A stretch of 64,000 bases of DNA from Eucommia ulmoides. Its lineage: Eukaryota; Streptophyta; Magnoliopsida; Garryales; Eucommiaceae. A program made the position numbers and the translations under genes. The stretch lies in assembly GCA_016647705.1 (NCBI GenBank), contig CM028334.1, positions 9,395,546 to 9,459,545 of the forward strand, written 5' to 3'. A model generated the notes under the pieces. The model was given only the letters and a program-made list of their open reading frames with translations, was not told the origin of the DNA and did not search any database. Below, one piece after another: positions 33,605 to 45,539 of this stretch (its first letter is position 1; every line of letters starts with the position of its first letter).

Positions 33605-34660
33605 CACAAAATGCGGTGCGATCAGGGGGGAGAGGGTATTGCTAATCCGGCTACACCCTGAGAATGCATCTAAGAAACTGAGTAGCACGTATCTAGACGT
33701 TGCATCCATGATCATGTCGATCTTCGAGAATGGGAAGCAATCTTTCGGACAAGCTTTGTTGAGATCGGTGAAGTCCAAACACATGCTTCACTTCCCATTC
33801 TTCTTCTTCTTCTTGATCAAAACTACGTTGGCCAACCAACGAGGAAAGTTGATCTCGTCAATGGTTTTAGAACCGAGCAATTTCTTAGTCCTTTCCTCGA
33901 TGACTTCTTGCTTTCTAACCCAAACTTCCTTTTCTTCTGCCAAACTCGTGGATAAGTTAAAGTCATAGCCTTCAACGCGTATAGACAAGGCCTCTTGATT
34001 ATCTCGTTGTATGCTGATGGGAAATCCACAACCATGAATCGTGCATCGATTGTCGAATGTTTCAGTTCTGTCCCCATCCTGACCTAGAGTGTAATCCATC
34101 CAAGAAGTTTGACCGATTTCACACCGAAACTGACCAGAGACGTCATCATCGACTTCAACTGGTTATGATTGATCCCCATTTTATTGAATGCGGCGAGGTT
34201 GATAATTTCCATGCAACTTCTACTATCAACCAAGACACGTCCAACATTATAGTTTGCAATCTGCAACGTGACTACCAGAGCATTATTGTGCGGTCTGTGA
34301 ACCCCACATATATCTTCATAGGTGAGAATAATGGATTCATTTTCAATGATGGCTCCCTTAGATACTTGTAACACATAGTCTTCTGTTCGGTTTTTGCCTT
34401 TTCAGGTATGGGCCTTCTGCTCGAACTTTGTTGTCTCGCCTAAGTGAATCACCCATGGATTATGCGGATCTCGCCTCGAACTTCAGGCCTCTCCCGTTTT
34501 TTATTGGGGTATTGACCTTCTTGTTCTCGTTCAGTAGTGACCATGTTCAAGTGGTCTCTTCGTATCAATTCTTCAATCTCCTTCTTGAGATCGTAGTAGT
34601 TATCTATGGTATGTCTATGGTCTCAGTGAAAGTCACATCACTTATCAGAATTCACAATAT
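33605..34660 (-). pseudogene. Ty3/gypsy (Tat-like) gag-end, protease and RT-start remnant
   Basis: Read on the minus strand, a gag-end segment (CDFH and DLKKEIEELIRR, about 34650-34565) is followed by an aspartic protease region (RVLVDSRSCMEI near 34225, with Arg in place of the usual Gly after DS). Then comes a linker ending FPRWLANVVLIKKK (near 33840-33805) and the RT start (MCLDFTDLNKACPKDCFP, near 33780). This order and the DLNKACPKD motif are typical of the Tat/Retand branch. Frameshifts separate the parts, and RT stops before its catalytic box. There are no LTRs that I can assign. Confidence 0.82.
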
Positions 34661-34699
34661 TCCCTTAATCACATCACATTTTACACGGTTTAATACCAC

Positions 34700-36130
34700 T
34701 AAAGTAAATTTTGTTATTCTTTAGAATAAATTAAATTAGTATAATTGATTTATTTTATTTGTTTTCATAGGTTTTTGAAATTGGAGCAAAAGAGCTGTAA
34801 TTTGAAGCAAAACGGAGCTAAAAAGGACAAAAAAATAGAGAGAAAACAAAGGCAACCCGCAATCTGACTCGAACCCCGGAACCAGTCCTGCCCGAACCGC
34901 GGTCCCGCTCAAAATCGCTGGCCCAACACTCTTTCTTGTTCTTTTTCCCCTTGGACCAATGTGTTGGTTTCCAAGACCCAACATACTTTTTTATTTACTT
35001 TGGCCCAATCCTCTCTGTTTCCCCTAGGCCAAGGCCCAATTTTTATTTTTATTTTTCACTTTAGAAACAACCCAACCGTTACTTGGCTGGAGCTTAGAGT
35101 GTGGTGGTCAGTTTTAATGTCCATCATGGCCATTAAAAAGAAAGATTCTTTTAGGGGTGAAAAAAAGAGGAAAGGGGGCATACAAAAGGAAAGAGAACAT
35201 TCATTATTGATTGAGATATTTTTTGGGTGCTCACATTTTTTGAAAGAGGAGGCCGGCAATAGGTTGGGAGAGGAGAATTTTGATTTTACTTTTTTTAGAG
35301 TTTTCTTTTAATTTGTTCGGCAGTGACCATTTAGACTAGTTTTTTTTTAGTTTTTTATTTTCTTCTGTTCAAAAACTCCACTGGAATTTTGAGAACTCGA
35401 AGTGAATATCAAATAAAGAACAATTCAATTCATGGCTAATCTACCTTCAATGAGGTTATGATTATGATATATATTTTATTTTTATGTAATATTGTATTTT
35501 TAAAATTAATTTTGGATTATGTGCAAACAATTATATGATGATGAATATTGTCGTTTAAATATATTTTAATTATGATTGAATTTAATCTCGAAATGTTATT
35601 ATAGAAATTTCGATTTTAGATTTAATTGTTACTAAAACATTAGATCTAGTACTTGTGACTTAAATTTAACGATCATATAATTGTATTTTTAGTATTTAAT
35701 TATTAGTTTGGATAGTTTATGTCTATATTGTAATTCACTTTAACTTAGTGTAACGTAGGAATAAGATATTGAAGATAAATCATGCCGAAAAATAATAAAT
35801 ATAATATTTCTGAGTAGTTCCGGTTTATACCTAGAAAAACTCGTTCACAGAAATTTGAATTAAAAAGAAAATACGAAAATAACATAATTCCAAAATACGA
35901 AAGCCACAATTCCTAACCCGGTTCCCTATTTTCACTGCCTAAATTTATTAATTTATTTTCTTGCACTTAAAAACCCAAATTAAGAACCAACACCCATTTT
36001 CCTTAAAGAAAGAAAAATAATTAGAAATTAATAATTACAAGACTGATCCCTATGGTTCGACACCCTATTTGAACCCGTACTACGTCAATATTGTAGAACC
36101 ATTAAAAAAGTATTATTTTTTAGCAATCAA
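34700..36130 (+). mobile_element. Probable 5' LTR of the Athila-like element
   Basis: It is placed by the primer site at 36135 and by sequence typical of Athila LTR ends (GATCCCTATGGTTCGACACC near 36046). The left part (TTTTTGAAATTGGAGCAAAAGAGC near 34770, quoted here in part) resembles Athila LTR starts. No TG start or target duplication could be fixed, so the left boundary is approximate. Frames inside are not genes. Confidence 0.5.
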
Positions 36131-36134
36131 ATTT

Positions 36135-36152
36135 TGGTGTCGTTGCCGGGAT
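36135..36152 (+). other. Primer binding site (tRNA-Asp type) of the Athila-like element
   Basis: TGGTGTCGTTGCCGGGAT differs at a few positions from TGGCGCCGTTGCCGGGGA, the complement of the tRNA-Asp 3' end used by Athila-type gypsy elements, which is seen intact at 50874. Confidence 0.75.
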
Positions 36153-36250
36153 CGGCATCACTAATTATTGAATTTAATTATTATTATTCTTTCTCTTGTT
36201 TAATAATAAATAAAAAATCAAAAAAATAATATAAAAATAAATAAAGGAAA

Positions 36251-36295
<45 letters not shown>

Positions 36296-36712
36296 CAGAA
36301 ACAGAAACAGGAGCGAAAAAACCTATAACAAATAAAGAGATAAATAAAGAAGTAAAATAATAATAATAAAAAACAAAACACAAAACAGTTCATATTTCAA
36401 CAATTTCTGTTGAGTATTATTTAATAATAATAAAAAAAAATTAATAAATAAATATAATAATAATAAAAAAAAACAGTAAAAAACCAAAAATATTAGGAAT
36501 AAAAAAAATGACAATTCAAATAGTTATAATAATAACAATAAACAGAGAAATAAATAAATAAATAAGTTGCAAGTGGTCTTTGGGGGTGCACGCTTTTATG
36601 CCCAAGGAAAAACCCTCCGAACGAAATTGACCTTGATAAAATATTAGAAAGCATTCATAGGAGACCCATAACTGAAAATAAACCAATAAACTTACAAACT
36701 AAACCCACATAA
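36153..36712 (+). other. AAT-rich leader of the Athila-like element
   Basis: An (AAT)n microsatellite at about 36253-36293 lies in an A/T-only stretch to 36550. The leader lies between primer site and gag. Confidence 0.75.
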
Positions 36713-38433
36713 ATGGCTACGGAACCAACTAGACCGTTGAGGGAATATTACGTTCCCTCAGTTAATACATCGCCTTCATGCATTAAGTTGCCTGAATTTG
36801 GGGGTGCGATTTCATTTGAAATTAAACCCTCGACTATTCAAATTCTTCCATCATTTCATAGGCTTAGTCTTGATCATCCCTATAGGCACCTTAATGATTT
36901 CCTCGAAATTCACATCACGTTTAAATTTTCCCATTTATTTGAGTATGTTGTTTACCTCAGACTTTTATCGTTCTCCCTAAAAGATCAGGCAAATGAATGG
37001 CTCCATTCTTTACTCCCGGGATCCATCACTACTTGGAAAGAGCTTCAAAAAGATTTCCTACGAAAATTCTTCCCAATCAGGAAAACCAACCAAATTAGGA
37101 AAGCAATAACTTCCTTCTCCCAACAACCTACTGAACAATTCCATGAATGTTGGGATTGAATGAAGGATCTTTTGAGGCAATGCCTACATCACGGGGTACC
37201 GAAGTGGAAAATAGTGCAAAATTTATATAAGGACCTAATTGAACGCAATTGCCATATGGTGGATGTGTTTTGCGGAGGAACGTTCCTCGCTAAAAGCGAA
37301 GATGAGGCTTGGACAATGTTTGAGAATTTAATTGAAAATTCTTTACAACATACGTCCACAAGTAGGCAAGAGGACCTTGGACAAACACAAGGAGGAAGGA
37401 TGTACACGATCAAACAAGTAGACCTCACTACACAAGTTGATTGGATTTCCTAAAAGTTAGATAAAATCATTTTACAAAATCAACCATCTCCTTCTCCTCC
37501 TCCAACTATGGCATGTTCAATTTGCCTAAACCCATCCTATAATGTCATTGAGTGTCCTGTGGGGGTGCAATTTCCTGAATATGTTCAAGTATATAATAAT
37601 GTTGCACAAAACGTATCTCCGACTGGACAACAACTTGTAGTCCAACACTTATAATCCGGGAAGGTAAAATCACCCTAATTTTTCATGGAAGACACCCACT
37701 CAAGGACAGTCTTTTATTCCACCCTCTAGGCCTCAGTACCAGTTGCCACCCCCAAGATTTAACCAATCCCAAGGTCAAGCAAATACATAGCCGATTGAGA
37801 TGCAACAATTTCTTAAACTTTATCAAGAGCAAAATCAAAAAGTGAATTCACATTCTCAATCCCTAGCTAGGCTAGAATCCCAAATCAACCAAAGAGTGAA
37901 TTCGCATTCTTAGTCCCTGGTTAGGCTAGAAGCCCAAATTGGTCAGTTCGCTGAAGCTTTGAATAAGAGGGACGAGGGGACATTACCTAGCCAACCAATA
38001 AATAATCCTAGGGGTCAACACTTTATTGGAGAAATGAGTGAATCTCATGGGCACGTTCAATCGATTATGACCCTTAAGAGTGGCAAAAATGTTGACAATC
38101 GGGTAGGCATTGAGGAGAGAATTCAAGAGGATGAGAATGAAAATGAAGAGATAGTAGAAGAACCACAACATAGCAAGAAAGTTGAGGAGCCCAAAAGTTC
38201 AAACTCCAAACTTGATACACCTAAGGAAATACGTTCCGTTCCTCGGCCTCCATTTCCTCAATGTTTGACTCAACCTTCACCATTCAGTCAAGATAACACT
38301 AGAATGGAAGATATCATAGAAACATTTAAACAAGTAAAGATTAATCTTCCATTCTTGGACGCTATTAAACAAGTTCCCGCATATTCAAAATTCTTGAAGG
38401 ACCTTTGTATACAGAAAATAAAATCTAAAACAC
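36713..38433 (+). pseudogene. Athila-like gag remnant
   Basis: The ATG at 36713 starts a frame with the Athila gag segment (PYRHLNDFLEIHITF, LRLLSFSLKDQANEWL, GSITTWKELQKDFLRKFFP). A single TGA at 37157 interrupts it in frame, and the same frame goes on to 37453 (RQCLHHGVPKWKIVQNLYKDL). A Cys-containing piece (CSICLNPSYNVIECP, about 37507) corresponds to the gag C-terminal region. A further frame from 37959 covers the gag-protease linker and reaches NLPFLDAIKQVPAYSKFLKDL near 38345-38405. Stops and frame changes make it inactive. Confidence 0.88.
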
Positions 38434-38781
38434 GTGTCAAAGAAGGTCTTGCTAACCCAACAAGTGAGTTCCATCTTAGGATGTCAAACACCACCAAAGT
38501 TTAAAGACCCTAGAGTCCCGACTATAGCATGTGTGATAGAAGACCAGCCCATCGCAATGGCTCTCTTTGATTTGGCCGCAAGTGTAAATTTGCTGTCATT
38601 TTCTGTGTATGAGCGTCTAGGTTTGGGGGATCTAAAGCCTACATCGGTGACACTCCAGTTAGCCAATAGGTCAGTCAGAAGACCAAGGGGCATAATTGAA
38701 GATGTATTCGTAGGAGTAGTGAAGTTTTTATTCCTCGTGGATTTTATAGTCCTAGACATGGAAACCAGTCCCAAGCCTTAG
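38434..38781 (+). pseudogene. Athila-like aspartic protease remnant
   Basis: The frame contains FKDPRVPTIACVIEDQ, the active-site segment ALFDLAASVNLL (Asp codon near 38569) and TSVTLQLANRSVRRPRGIIED. The usual Athila motif is DLGASVN; here the Gly is Ala, which would be expected to harm the flap-side geometry. It ends at a stop at 38779. Confidence 0.85.
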
Positions 38782-38882
38782 CCACAATATCCTAGTTATA
38801 TTGGAACGTCCATTCCTAGCCATAGCCAATGCATGCATTGATTATAGGTCGTGAGTCATGGATGTGTTATTCAGAAACATAA

Positions 38883-40288
38883 ATGTGGCAACTCAATGCT
38901 TTTAAGACGATTAACCAACCCCTGGATGAGAACTCGTCAAAGTGCTTTGGGGTTGATCAAATCGATGAATTAGTGGAAGAATCTTTACCTTCTATGTTGT
39001 CCCGGGATTCTCTTAAGGCAATTACCATATACATGGAGAATAAGGGGTTGGGACCTGAGGAGTTATGTGAAGAAGTCCATGAACTAGGGATATACCAAGA
39101 TGCAACCTCATGGTTTAGGAAACCTGAACTGTTACCGCCGCTAACAGGTGGGCCACTGATATTGTCAATTGAATCCCCACTAATACTTGAGCTGAAACCT
39201 CTCCCGGGTTCACTCAATTATCCCTTACTTGGCCACGATGATATGCTACCTATGATTATTTTAGCCGAACACATAGGTGAGCAAGAAGAAAAGTTGGTTA
39301 ATGTCCTTAAATGATATAAAAAGGCTATAGAATGGAGAGTATCAGATCTGAAGGGGATTGACCCTTTGGTATGTATGCATAAAATCCGCCTCGAAGACGA
39401 TGCAAAACCAATGAGTGAGTTTCAACGAAAGTTGAACTCGAACATGAGAGATGTACTGAAGAATAAAGTTCTGAAGCTATTGGATGCGGGTATCATTTAC
39501 CCAATTTCTGATAGCAAGTATGTGAGTCCTATACAGGTGGTGCCAAAAATGTCAAGAATCACAATGGTAAAGAATTCTGAGGGAGAGTTGGTCCCAACTA
39601 GAGAAACCACAGGATGACGAGTTTGTATTGATTATCGAAAACTCAACGCCATTTCGCACTACCATATATTGATCAAATTATGGAGAAGTTAGTGGGATTT
39701 CTTTACTATTATTTTCTTGATGAATACTCGAGATATAACCAAGTCCCGGTGTTTCCCGAAGATCAAGAGAAAACCATATTCACGTGCCTCTTTGGTATTT
39801 TTGCATACCTAATGATGCCCTTTGGAATGTGCAATGCACCGACAACTTTTCAAAGGTACATGTTAGAAATTTTCTCTAATATGATCGACAACTTCCTAGA
39901 AGTCTTCCTAGACGACTTTTTAGTTTTTGGGACATCAATCGAAGGATGTCCTAACAATCTTGAGAAGTTCCTAGAGAGATGTGAGGAAACAAATTTGGTG
40001 TTGAGCTGAGAGAAAAGCCATTTCATGGTTCAACAAGGCATTGTATTAGGACATGTGGTCTCAAAGAAATGGATTGAGGTGGATCGTGATAAGATTGATG
40101 TCATCACAAATTTCCCCCCGCGCACAACAGTGAAGCAAATTCGATCATTTCTAGGGTACGCGGGATTTTATCAATGTTTCATCAAGGATTTTAGCAAGAT
40201 TGCACGTCCCCTCAACAATATGCTCGCTATAGATGTGCCCTTCGTTTTTTATGAGTCATGCCAAAAGGTATTTGAGACAATGAAGGCC
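38883..40288 (+). pseudogene. Athila-like reverse transcriptase remnant
   Basis: Pieces in order are LELKPLPGSLNYPLLGHDDMLPMII (quoted in part; about 39187-39260), the RT start (EFQRKLNSNMRDVLKNKVLKL, about 39418), the palm segment LDEYSRYNQV with its first catalytic Asp, MPFGMCNAPTTFQRYM (about 39813) and the catalytic box VFLDDFLVFG (about 39903). Then follows the thumb/connection (SFLGYAGFYQCFIKDFSKIARPL, cut here, about 40145). Four frames are joined by stops and shifts. The sequence is broken at 40288 by the insertion 40294-47321, and a short continuation sits at 47322-47428. Confidence 0.9.
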
Positions 40289-40293
40289 ACACT

Positions 40294-40377
40294 TGTAATA
40301 CCCTAAAAATTTGTATTTTTAAAAATATTATTTTATATAAATTTAATATTTTTTAAGACGATTTTTTTTTTCAATTG

Positions 40378-40436
<59 letters not shown>

Positions 40437-40709
40437 TTTATAATTTTTGGAGTTAAATATTAAATTTATATTTTTGAAAATATAAGTTTAATATTTTTGT
40501 ATTGTTTTGTATATTTTAAAAAATTTATGATATAAATAATATTTGATAATTTTTTGGAAGATAAGTGTGATTATTGAATTTAATATTAATTATTTTATAA
40601 TTATAGGGTGTTAAATGTAATTTTTAATTCTTAAGAATTAAGTAATCTGACTTGTGGACACGAAATTAACAAAAAAAAAAGATGTGGCCATGAATTTGCC
40701 TCGGTTAAC

Positions 40710-40742
<33 letters not shown>

Positions 40743-42111
40743 TTTACACATACACATACACATTACACATGTATGTGTTAGTATATAAGAATAATGATCA
40801 TAATCAATAAGAAAAAAAATGATCTATTTGCCTTATAACTCACTGTTCATATATATGGGATATGTTTTGAGTTTTTTTTAGCGAGAAAAGATTATGAAAA
40901 GAAAAATAAATTATACAATGTCGATTTCAATTTAGATTTCGACTTCGGATTTCAGGTAGAATTTCTAACTCTTTTCATATATTTATTTATTTTTTTCTAT
41001 TGTGTGATTTATGCTATTGCTGTTGTCGAATTTTAACTGTTAAATTTTATGAAATAATTATGACTATGTGAAAATCATGTCAATGTGCTTTAATTGTTGC
41101 ATCAATTAAATGCATGTATTAGAGGGGTTAAAATTCAACTGAGCGTTGGCTCAAACCTCACAGTTTTGATTATAAGGCCGGTGAGAATGAAACGACATCG
41201 AAAATTACATTAAAATTTCTATTTGTAATGATTGTAATTATTATTCACCGTTGAAAAAAAAAATTGACTCTATAAAGTGGGTATAATTGTTGTCGTCATA
41301 TTATAAAATTCCTCATATTTTATTAATTAAAATATTGATTATTAAAGGGTCAGATATATATATGCACATACATAGCTGCACATTCTTGTTAAAACCCGCA
41401 TTACCTTTATCGGTTTATACATAGAATGAGTAAGATATTAAAATCGCTTATAAGTTTTTACGTTGTATTTTATGGGTTTAAACCACAGAAATGTTATCTG
41501 CAGTCTGAATATCCTAAAAATATGGAGGTGAATTTTGTGCATAGACTCTAGTTAAGTGGTGCAATGGACAAGGCACCTGCAACCTGGAGACTCCTTCTTC
41601 TTGTGTTCTGGGAATTATTATTTGGGTTTTGGCTTAAGCTTGATTTGAACTCTATTGTGTCATGTCTACATATGGCATGAAAATCATTTAAATTAATATA
41701 TACGATTCTCTTGTACATCAATAAAATGAAAACCAGTTGCTCAAATGCTAATTATGATTTTCCTATTTTAAATAATTACATTAACTCGGTCAACATTTAC
41801 TTTGGCACAAGCCTCTTTCTCAATTCAGTTTAGTTATATATTATTTGATTTTTTTGTTTAATTTATAATAGTCGAATTTATTTTTCATTGTTGAAAAAAA
41901 AATTGATTTGATAATTATAATTATCGTCACCGCCGCATTGTGAGTTAAAATAATTTTATAGAACGAATTATTAATTATTTATCGTTGTCGCTTTATAAAA
42001 TTTATCCAAATTTATGGAATAAAAAAAAATAAAAATTGGGTCAATCGGTTTTAGATTTAATTCTCCAACGAGAAAATCTATGTGACGACCTTGGAAAATC
42101 GGGTCATTACA
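40294..42111 (+). repeat. 5' LTR of the Tekay-like element
   Basis: 1818 bp, with an (AT)n run at about 40380-40434 and a (CA)n run at about 40714-40742 that are much longer than in the 3' LTR. It ends GGGTCATTACA. A degenerate TATCAAAGTAGG follows where the primer site should be. Confidence 0.9.
41550..41612 (+). repeat. tRNA-Arg-like relic inside the 5' LTR
   Basis: TGGTGCAATGG (41557-41567) fits the tRNA A-box consensus TRGYNNARNNG. It continues ACAAGGCACCTG, close to the D-arm and anticodon stem of plant tRNA-Arg(UCU/CCU). No good B box or acceptor stem is visible, so it is not a functional tRNA gene. It could be a SINE/tRNA relic or chance. Confidence 0.35.
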
Positions 42112-43468
42112 GTAAATATCAAAGTAGGTTTGCGACCGCCCTAGGTTTGGGTTATAGTACTCATTACTTATTATAAGTGAAATAATGCTTGAAAATAATA
42201 ATTTTCGTATAACTCATTAAAAAAAAGAAGAAGAAAGGTTTCCACTACAATAATAAGACTAACAAATTTCCATATGAATAGTATGCCTATGTATGCCAAC
42301 AAGTATAAAGTAACCCGAAGCAATTCCTAACCATGAAAAAACTAACAAAACTGGCAAATTAGACTTGATAGACACCGCTGGGCATAGTTCTCACATCAAA
42401 GACAATTAACAAAGTTTACTTTAGGCTATAAATAACTAGCCGAGTAGAGGACTCAATATGCTTACCAAAGATATCAATTCTAAGCTGAGCATTTGGTAAT
42501 ACACATATTTTATAATACAACCATGGAATTCTCCTAACAATGTTAATGATCAGTACCTAGTGTAACTAGGACCATAATATGTTTACTGAGCGGAATTTTA
42601 ATTACAAGTATCATGTATATATTGGCCCGGGTGGGACATTGTATTAAAACTGTGGGATAATTACCAAGGGGACACTGGGCCTTGGGAAAACTCTTGTTAC
42701 AAAAATACTCATTCCTAACCATAAGATTATGGTTACCAACCGAAATTCCACGTACGTTGGGGATTTAGAAGTCATTCTAGAGGTTGCCATTTTTGGTTCT
42801 AGGCTAAATTCATTGGACTAGATAATTCACTTGGTTAAGCCCAAGGATATTAAATATACATAATATGAACCACAAATAAGCATGTCATGCAACATAAGTC
42901 TAAATCATAAGTTGAGCCCTAATAATATTATATATAGCTTATAAATAATATGGCAAACTTAGAAGAATCTGAACATTATATCTAAGGAAAAGATCGTTAT
43001 TTCAGGTACGTGGAATTAAATTCATGCATTGATGTCTTTGTTATGTTTTTTTTTTCCGGTGGTTTGACACTTAGCAAGTTTGCAGCCTTGTGTTGTTATC
43101 GTTATTTCACTTTGGTCTCTATAGTTTCAATTTGAATATATTAACATTTAGGGTGACATTTGATTAGTGTGACATATCTATAGTAGGTAAAGTGAGACAA
43201 GGTTAGTGTCGTGTTAGTCGTGGACCATAGAAATTATCGTTAAATTGGAATATTAATTTAAAAGTATTTACTGTCTTCTATATAAATTGTGAAATTATAT
43301 TTTCGTATTAAATTGGGGGAAAAAAAAGTATGGATGAAAATGAACAATTTTATGATGATTAATGGATCAAGTAAAATTGGAAAAGTGGAAAATTATTTAT
43401 ATTATCCTGCTATGCCATAGTTGTCTTCTCGTGAGGAGGGCATGTCCTGCGAGATGTGGATATATGTT

Positions 43469-43588
43469 GTTACCTGTCAGGCAAGACCTGCAGGGTAGAT
43501 ATATTATAAATGTTATTACTTGTCAGGCAAGTCCTACATGGTGGATATATTATATATTGTTACATATCAGACAAGTCTTGCAGGGTGG

Positions 43589-43641
<53 letters not shown>

Positions 43642-43757
43642 ATCTGTCAGACAAGTCCTGTAGGGTGGATATATATTATTACTTGTCAGGCAAGTTCTGC
43701 AGGGTGGATATATATTATTACTTGTCAAGCAAGTCCTACAGGATGGATATATGTTAA
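43469..43757. repeat. ~45-bp minisatellite with an internal (TA)n expansion
   Basis: Six units of the form TACNTGTCAGGCAAGTCCTGCAGGG (one unit quoted in short form: CTGTCAGRCAAGTCCTG then GGTGGATATAT) follow one another. The third carries a (TA)n run of about 44 bp (43592-43635). The repeats keep several frames open with Tyr/Ile runs; these are not genes. Confidence 0.9.
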
Positions 43758-44449
43758 GATCTGTTAGGAGTGCAAATCCTACAAGTGGCTGCCCCTACCA
43801 TTGGGGATATTGAATGGCCCTGACACTGTTGGCCATCTTAGATGGCACAGTTGTACAGGTTGCGATACTTTCCTAACTTTTGATCATGAGGTGAAATGAT
43901 CCTATGGCTAGTAGGGAAATATGTGTGCGGTATTTTATTATATATCAAAATGATTTGATTGGTGGATTTCAATGCATTATTTTATTGCGATAGTAGTAGT
44001 AGAATTTTATTTCGGATCTTATATTTATATTATATTTTGAAAGGTGGAATTTGATAAATATATTTGATCTATAAATTTGTTTTATATTATGAAGACAACA
44101 TGTACATTGTCTTCTATATAAATTGTCAAATTATATTTTCGTACTAAAATGTGGAAAAAAAAAAAGGTTTATTAAAATAGATTTTGATAAAAAATACTTG
44201 ATCCATAAAATACATTTATATTACAAAAACAGTACACCGTTAAAAAATAACTTAGATAGATATTGGTCTACTACTAGCATTAGGTAGAGTCGGGGTGTGG
44301 GATCATTGTGAAACTATTAGGAGCCAAATTGTTATGGAGATACTAGTTTGAATTTTTTAGCTTAATTGATATTTTAGAAATTCGATTGGGGGTTTTATGT
44401 AATATTTTCTTATATACATTTTACGTAATTATGGAACTCAGTATTGAAC

Positions 44450-44890
44450 TTGTTATGTTACGTGATTTTGGAGATATAATTATGTGATTTGAGATTTATT
44501 TTATTTTTATAGTTTGACACGAATTAAAGTGTTTGAAACGTATTTGTGTAATTGAAACATATTTACGTGGTTCCAGATATATTTACATAGTTTGGGATAC
44601 ATATGTATGTTAAGATGTAGTTGTGCGATTGATAAATATTTATGTGATTCATATATATTTATGTATTTCGCTACGTATTAATGTGATTGAGACGTGTTTT
44701 GACATGTATTTATGTAATTTGAGATGTATTTAATTGATTGACACGTGTGTATGTGTTTCAGGATGCATTTATGTGGTTCAGTTGCATTTATGTGTTTTGA
44801 GATGTAGTTATATAATTTTGACGTATTTATGTGTTTTGAGACGTATTTATATGATTGAGAAGTATTTACGTATTTTCAAATGTATTTAAA
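44450..44890. repeat. Degenerate minisatellite, GACGTATTTATGTGATT type
   Basis: The motif 'GANGTATTTATGTGATTTGAGA' recurs about 15-18 times with heavy decay, at roughly 22-26-bp spacing. Confidence 0.75.
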
Positions 44891-45526
44891 AAAATCTATT
44901 ATTTGAGGTTTGGATTGTGTTGATAAGTTTACGAGATTATTGAAATTTTAATATGGATATTGGAATTGATTATTTTTAGTCTTCTAGGACAGTCGATAAG
45001 GAATTGGGTTATTTGTTAGATAAGATGTTGATAGCGATATGTTGGCTTGAAATGTCAGACGGAATTGGTAAATGCTGGTTATGGAATATGACAGTGGACT
45101 TAAAAAGTCATGCCAATTGAAAAAATTATTGAGGTCGTGGACCTGTTGGAATTGAAATAAACCCAATCCAATGAGACTACTCTGATGTTTTTAGGGATAT
45201 ATTGTTATTTATTACTGTTTTTATCATAGTAATGCAGCGGAAGTATTTAGAAATATAAGATTCTTTGACAATTGGCCACCTGTGCTAGGTATTACCGACC
45301 ATAGTGCACCATGTCCGTAGGTTGTTGGATATAATGTAGGTCACTGCGAATGGGAATGTCGCGATATGTGGAATGAATTTTGACAGTTATGAATTATGGG
45401 TGACTTTCGGTTATGGAACCCTACATAGAGAACCATTGTTCGAGAATCAAGTGTGATTAACATGACCGTGCGATACGATTCATAATTATTATTGTTTTGA
45501 ACGAAATTTTGAGGACGAAATTATTT

Positions 45527-45538
45527 AAGTGGGGTAGA
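45527..45538 (+). other. Polypurine tract of the Tekay-like element
   Basis: AAGTGGGGTAGA lies one base before the 3' LTR and is preceded by GAGGACGAAATT, the conserved chromovirus 3' end. Confidence 0.75.
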
Positions 45539-45539
45539 T

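Larger units (their letters stand above)
42112..45539 (+). other. Non-coding interior of the Tekay-like element
   Basis: No gag, protease, RT or integrase motif is readable. It holds two minisatellites (43469-43757 and 44450-44890) and the GACGAAATT...GTGGGG end that precedes the 3' LTR. Confidence 0.75.

Noticed and set aside
36174-36514. Minus-strand Tyr/Leu-rich frames resembling membrane proteins
   Set aside because: They are translations of an (AAT)n microsatellite in a retrotransposon leader.
41550-41612. Functional tRNA gene
   Set aside because: Only an A-box/D-arm-like stretch is present. There is no B box, acceptor stem or terminator.
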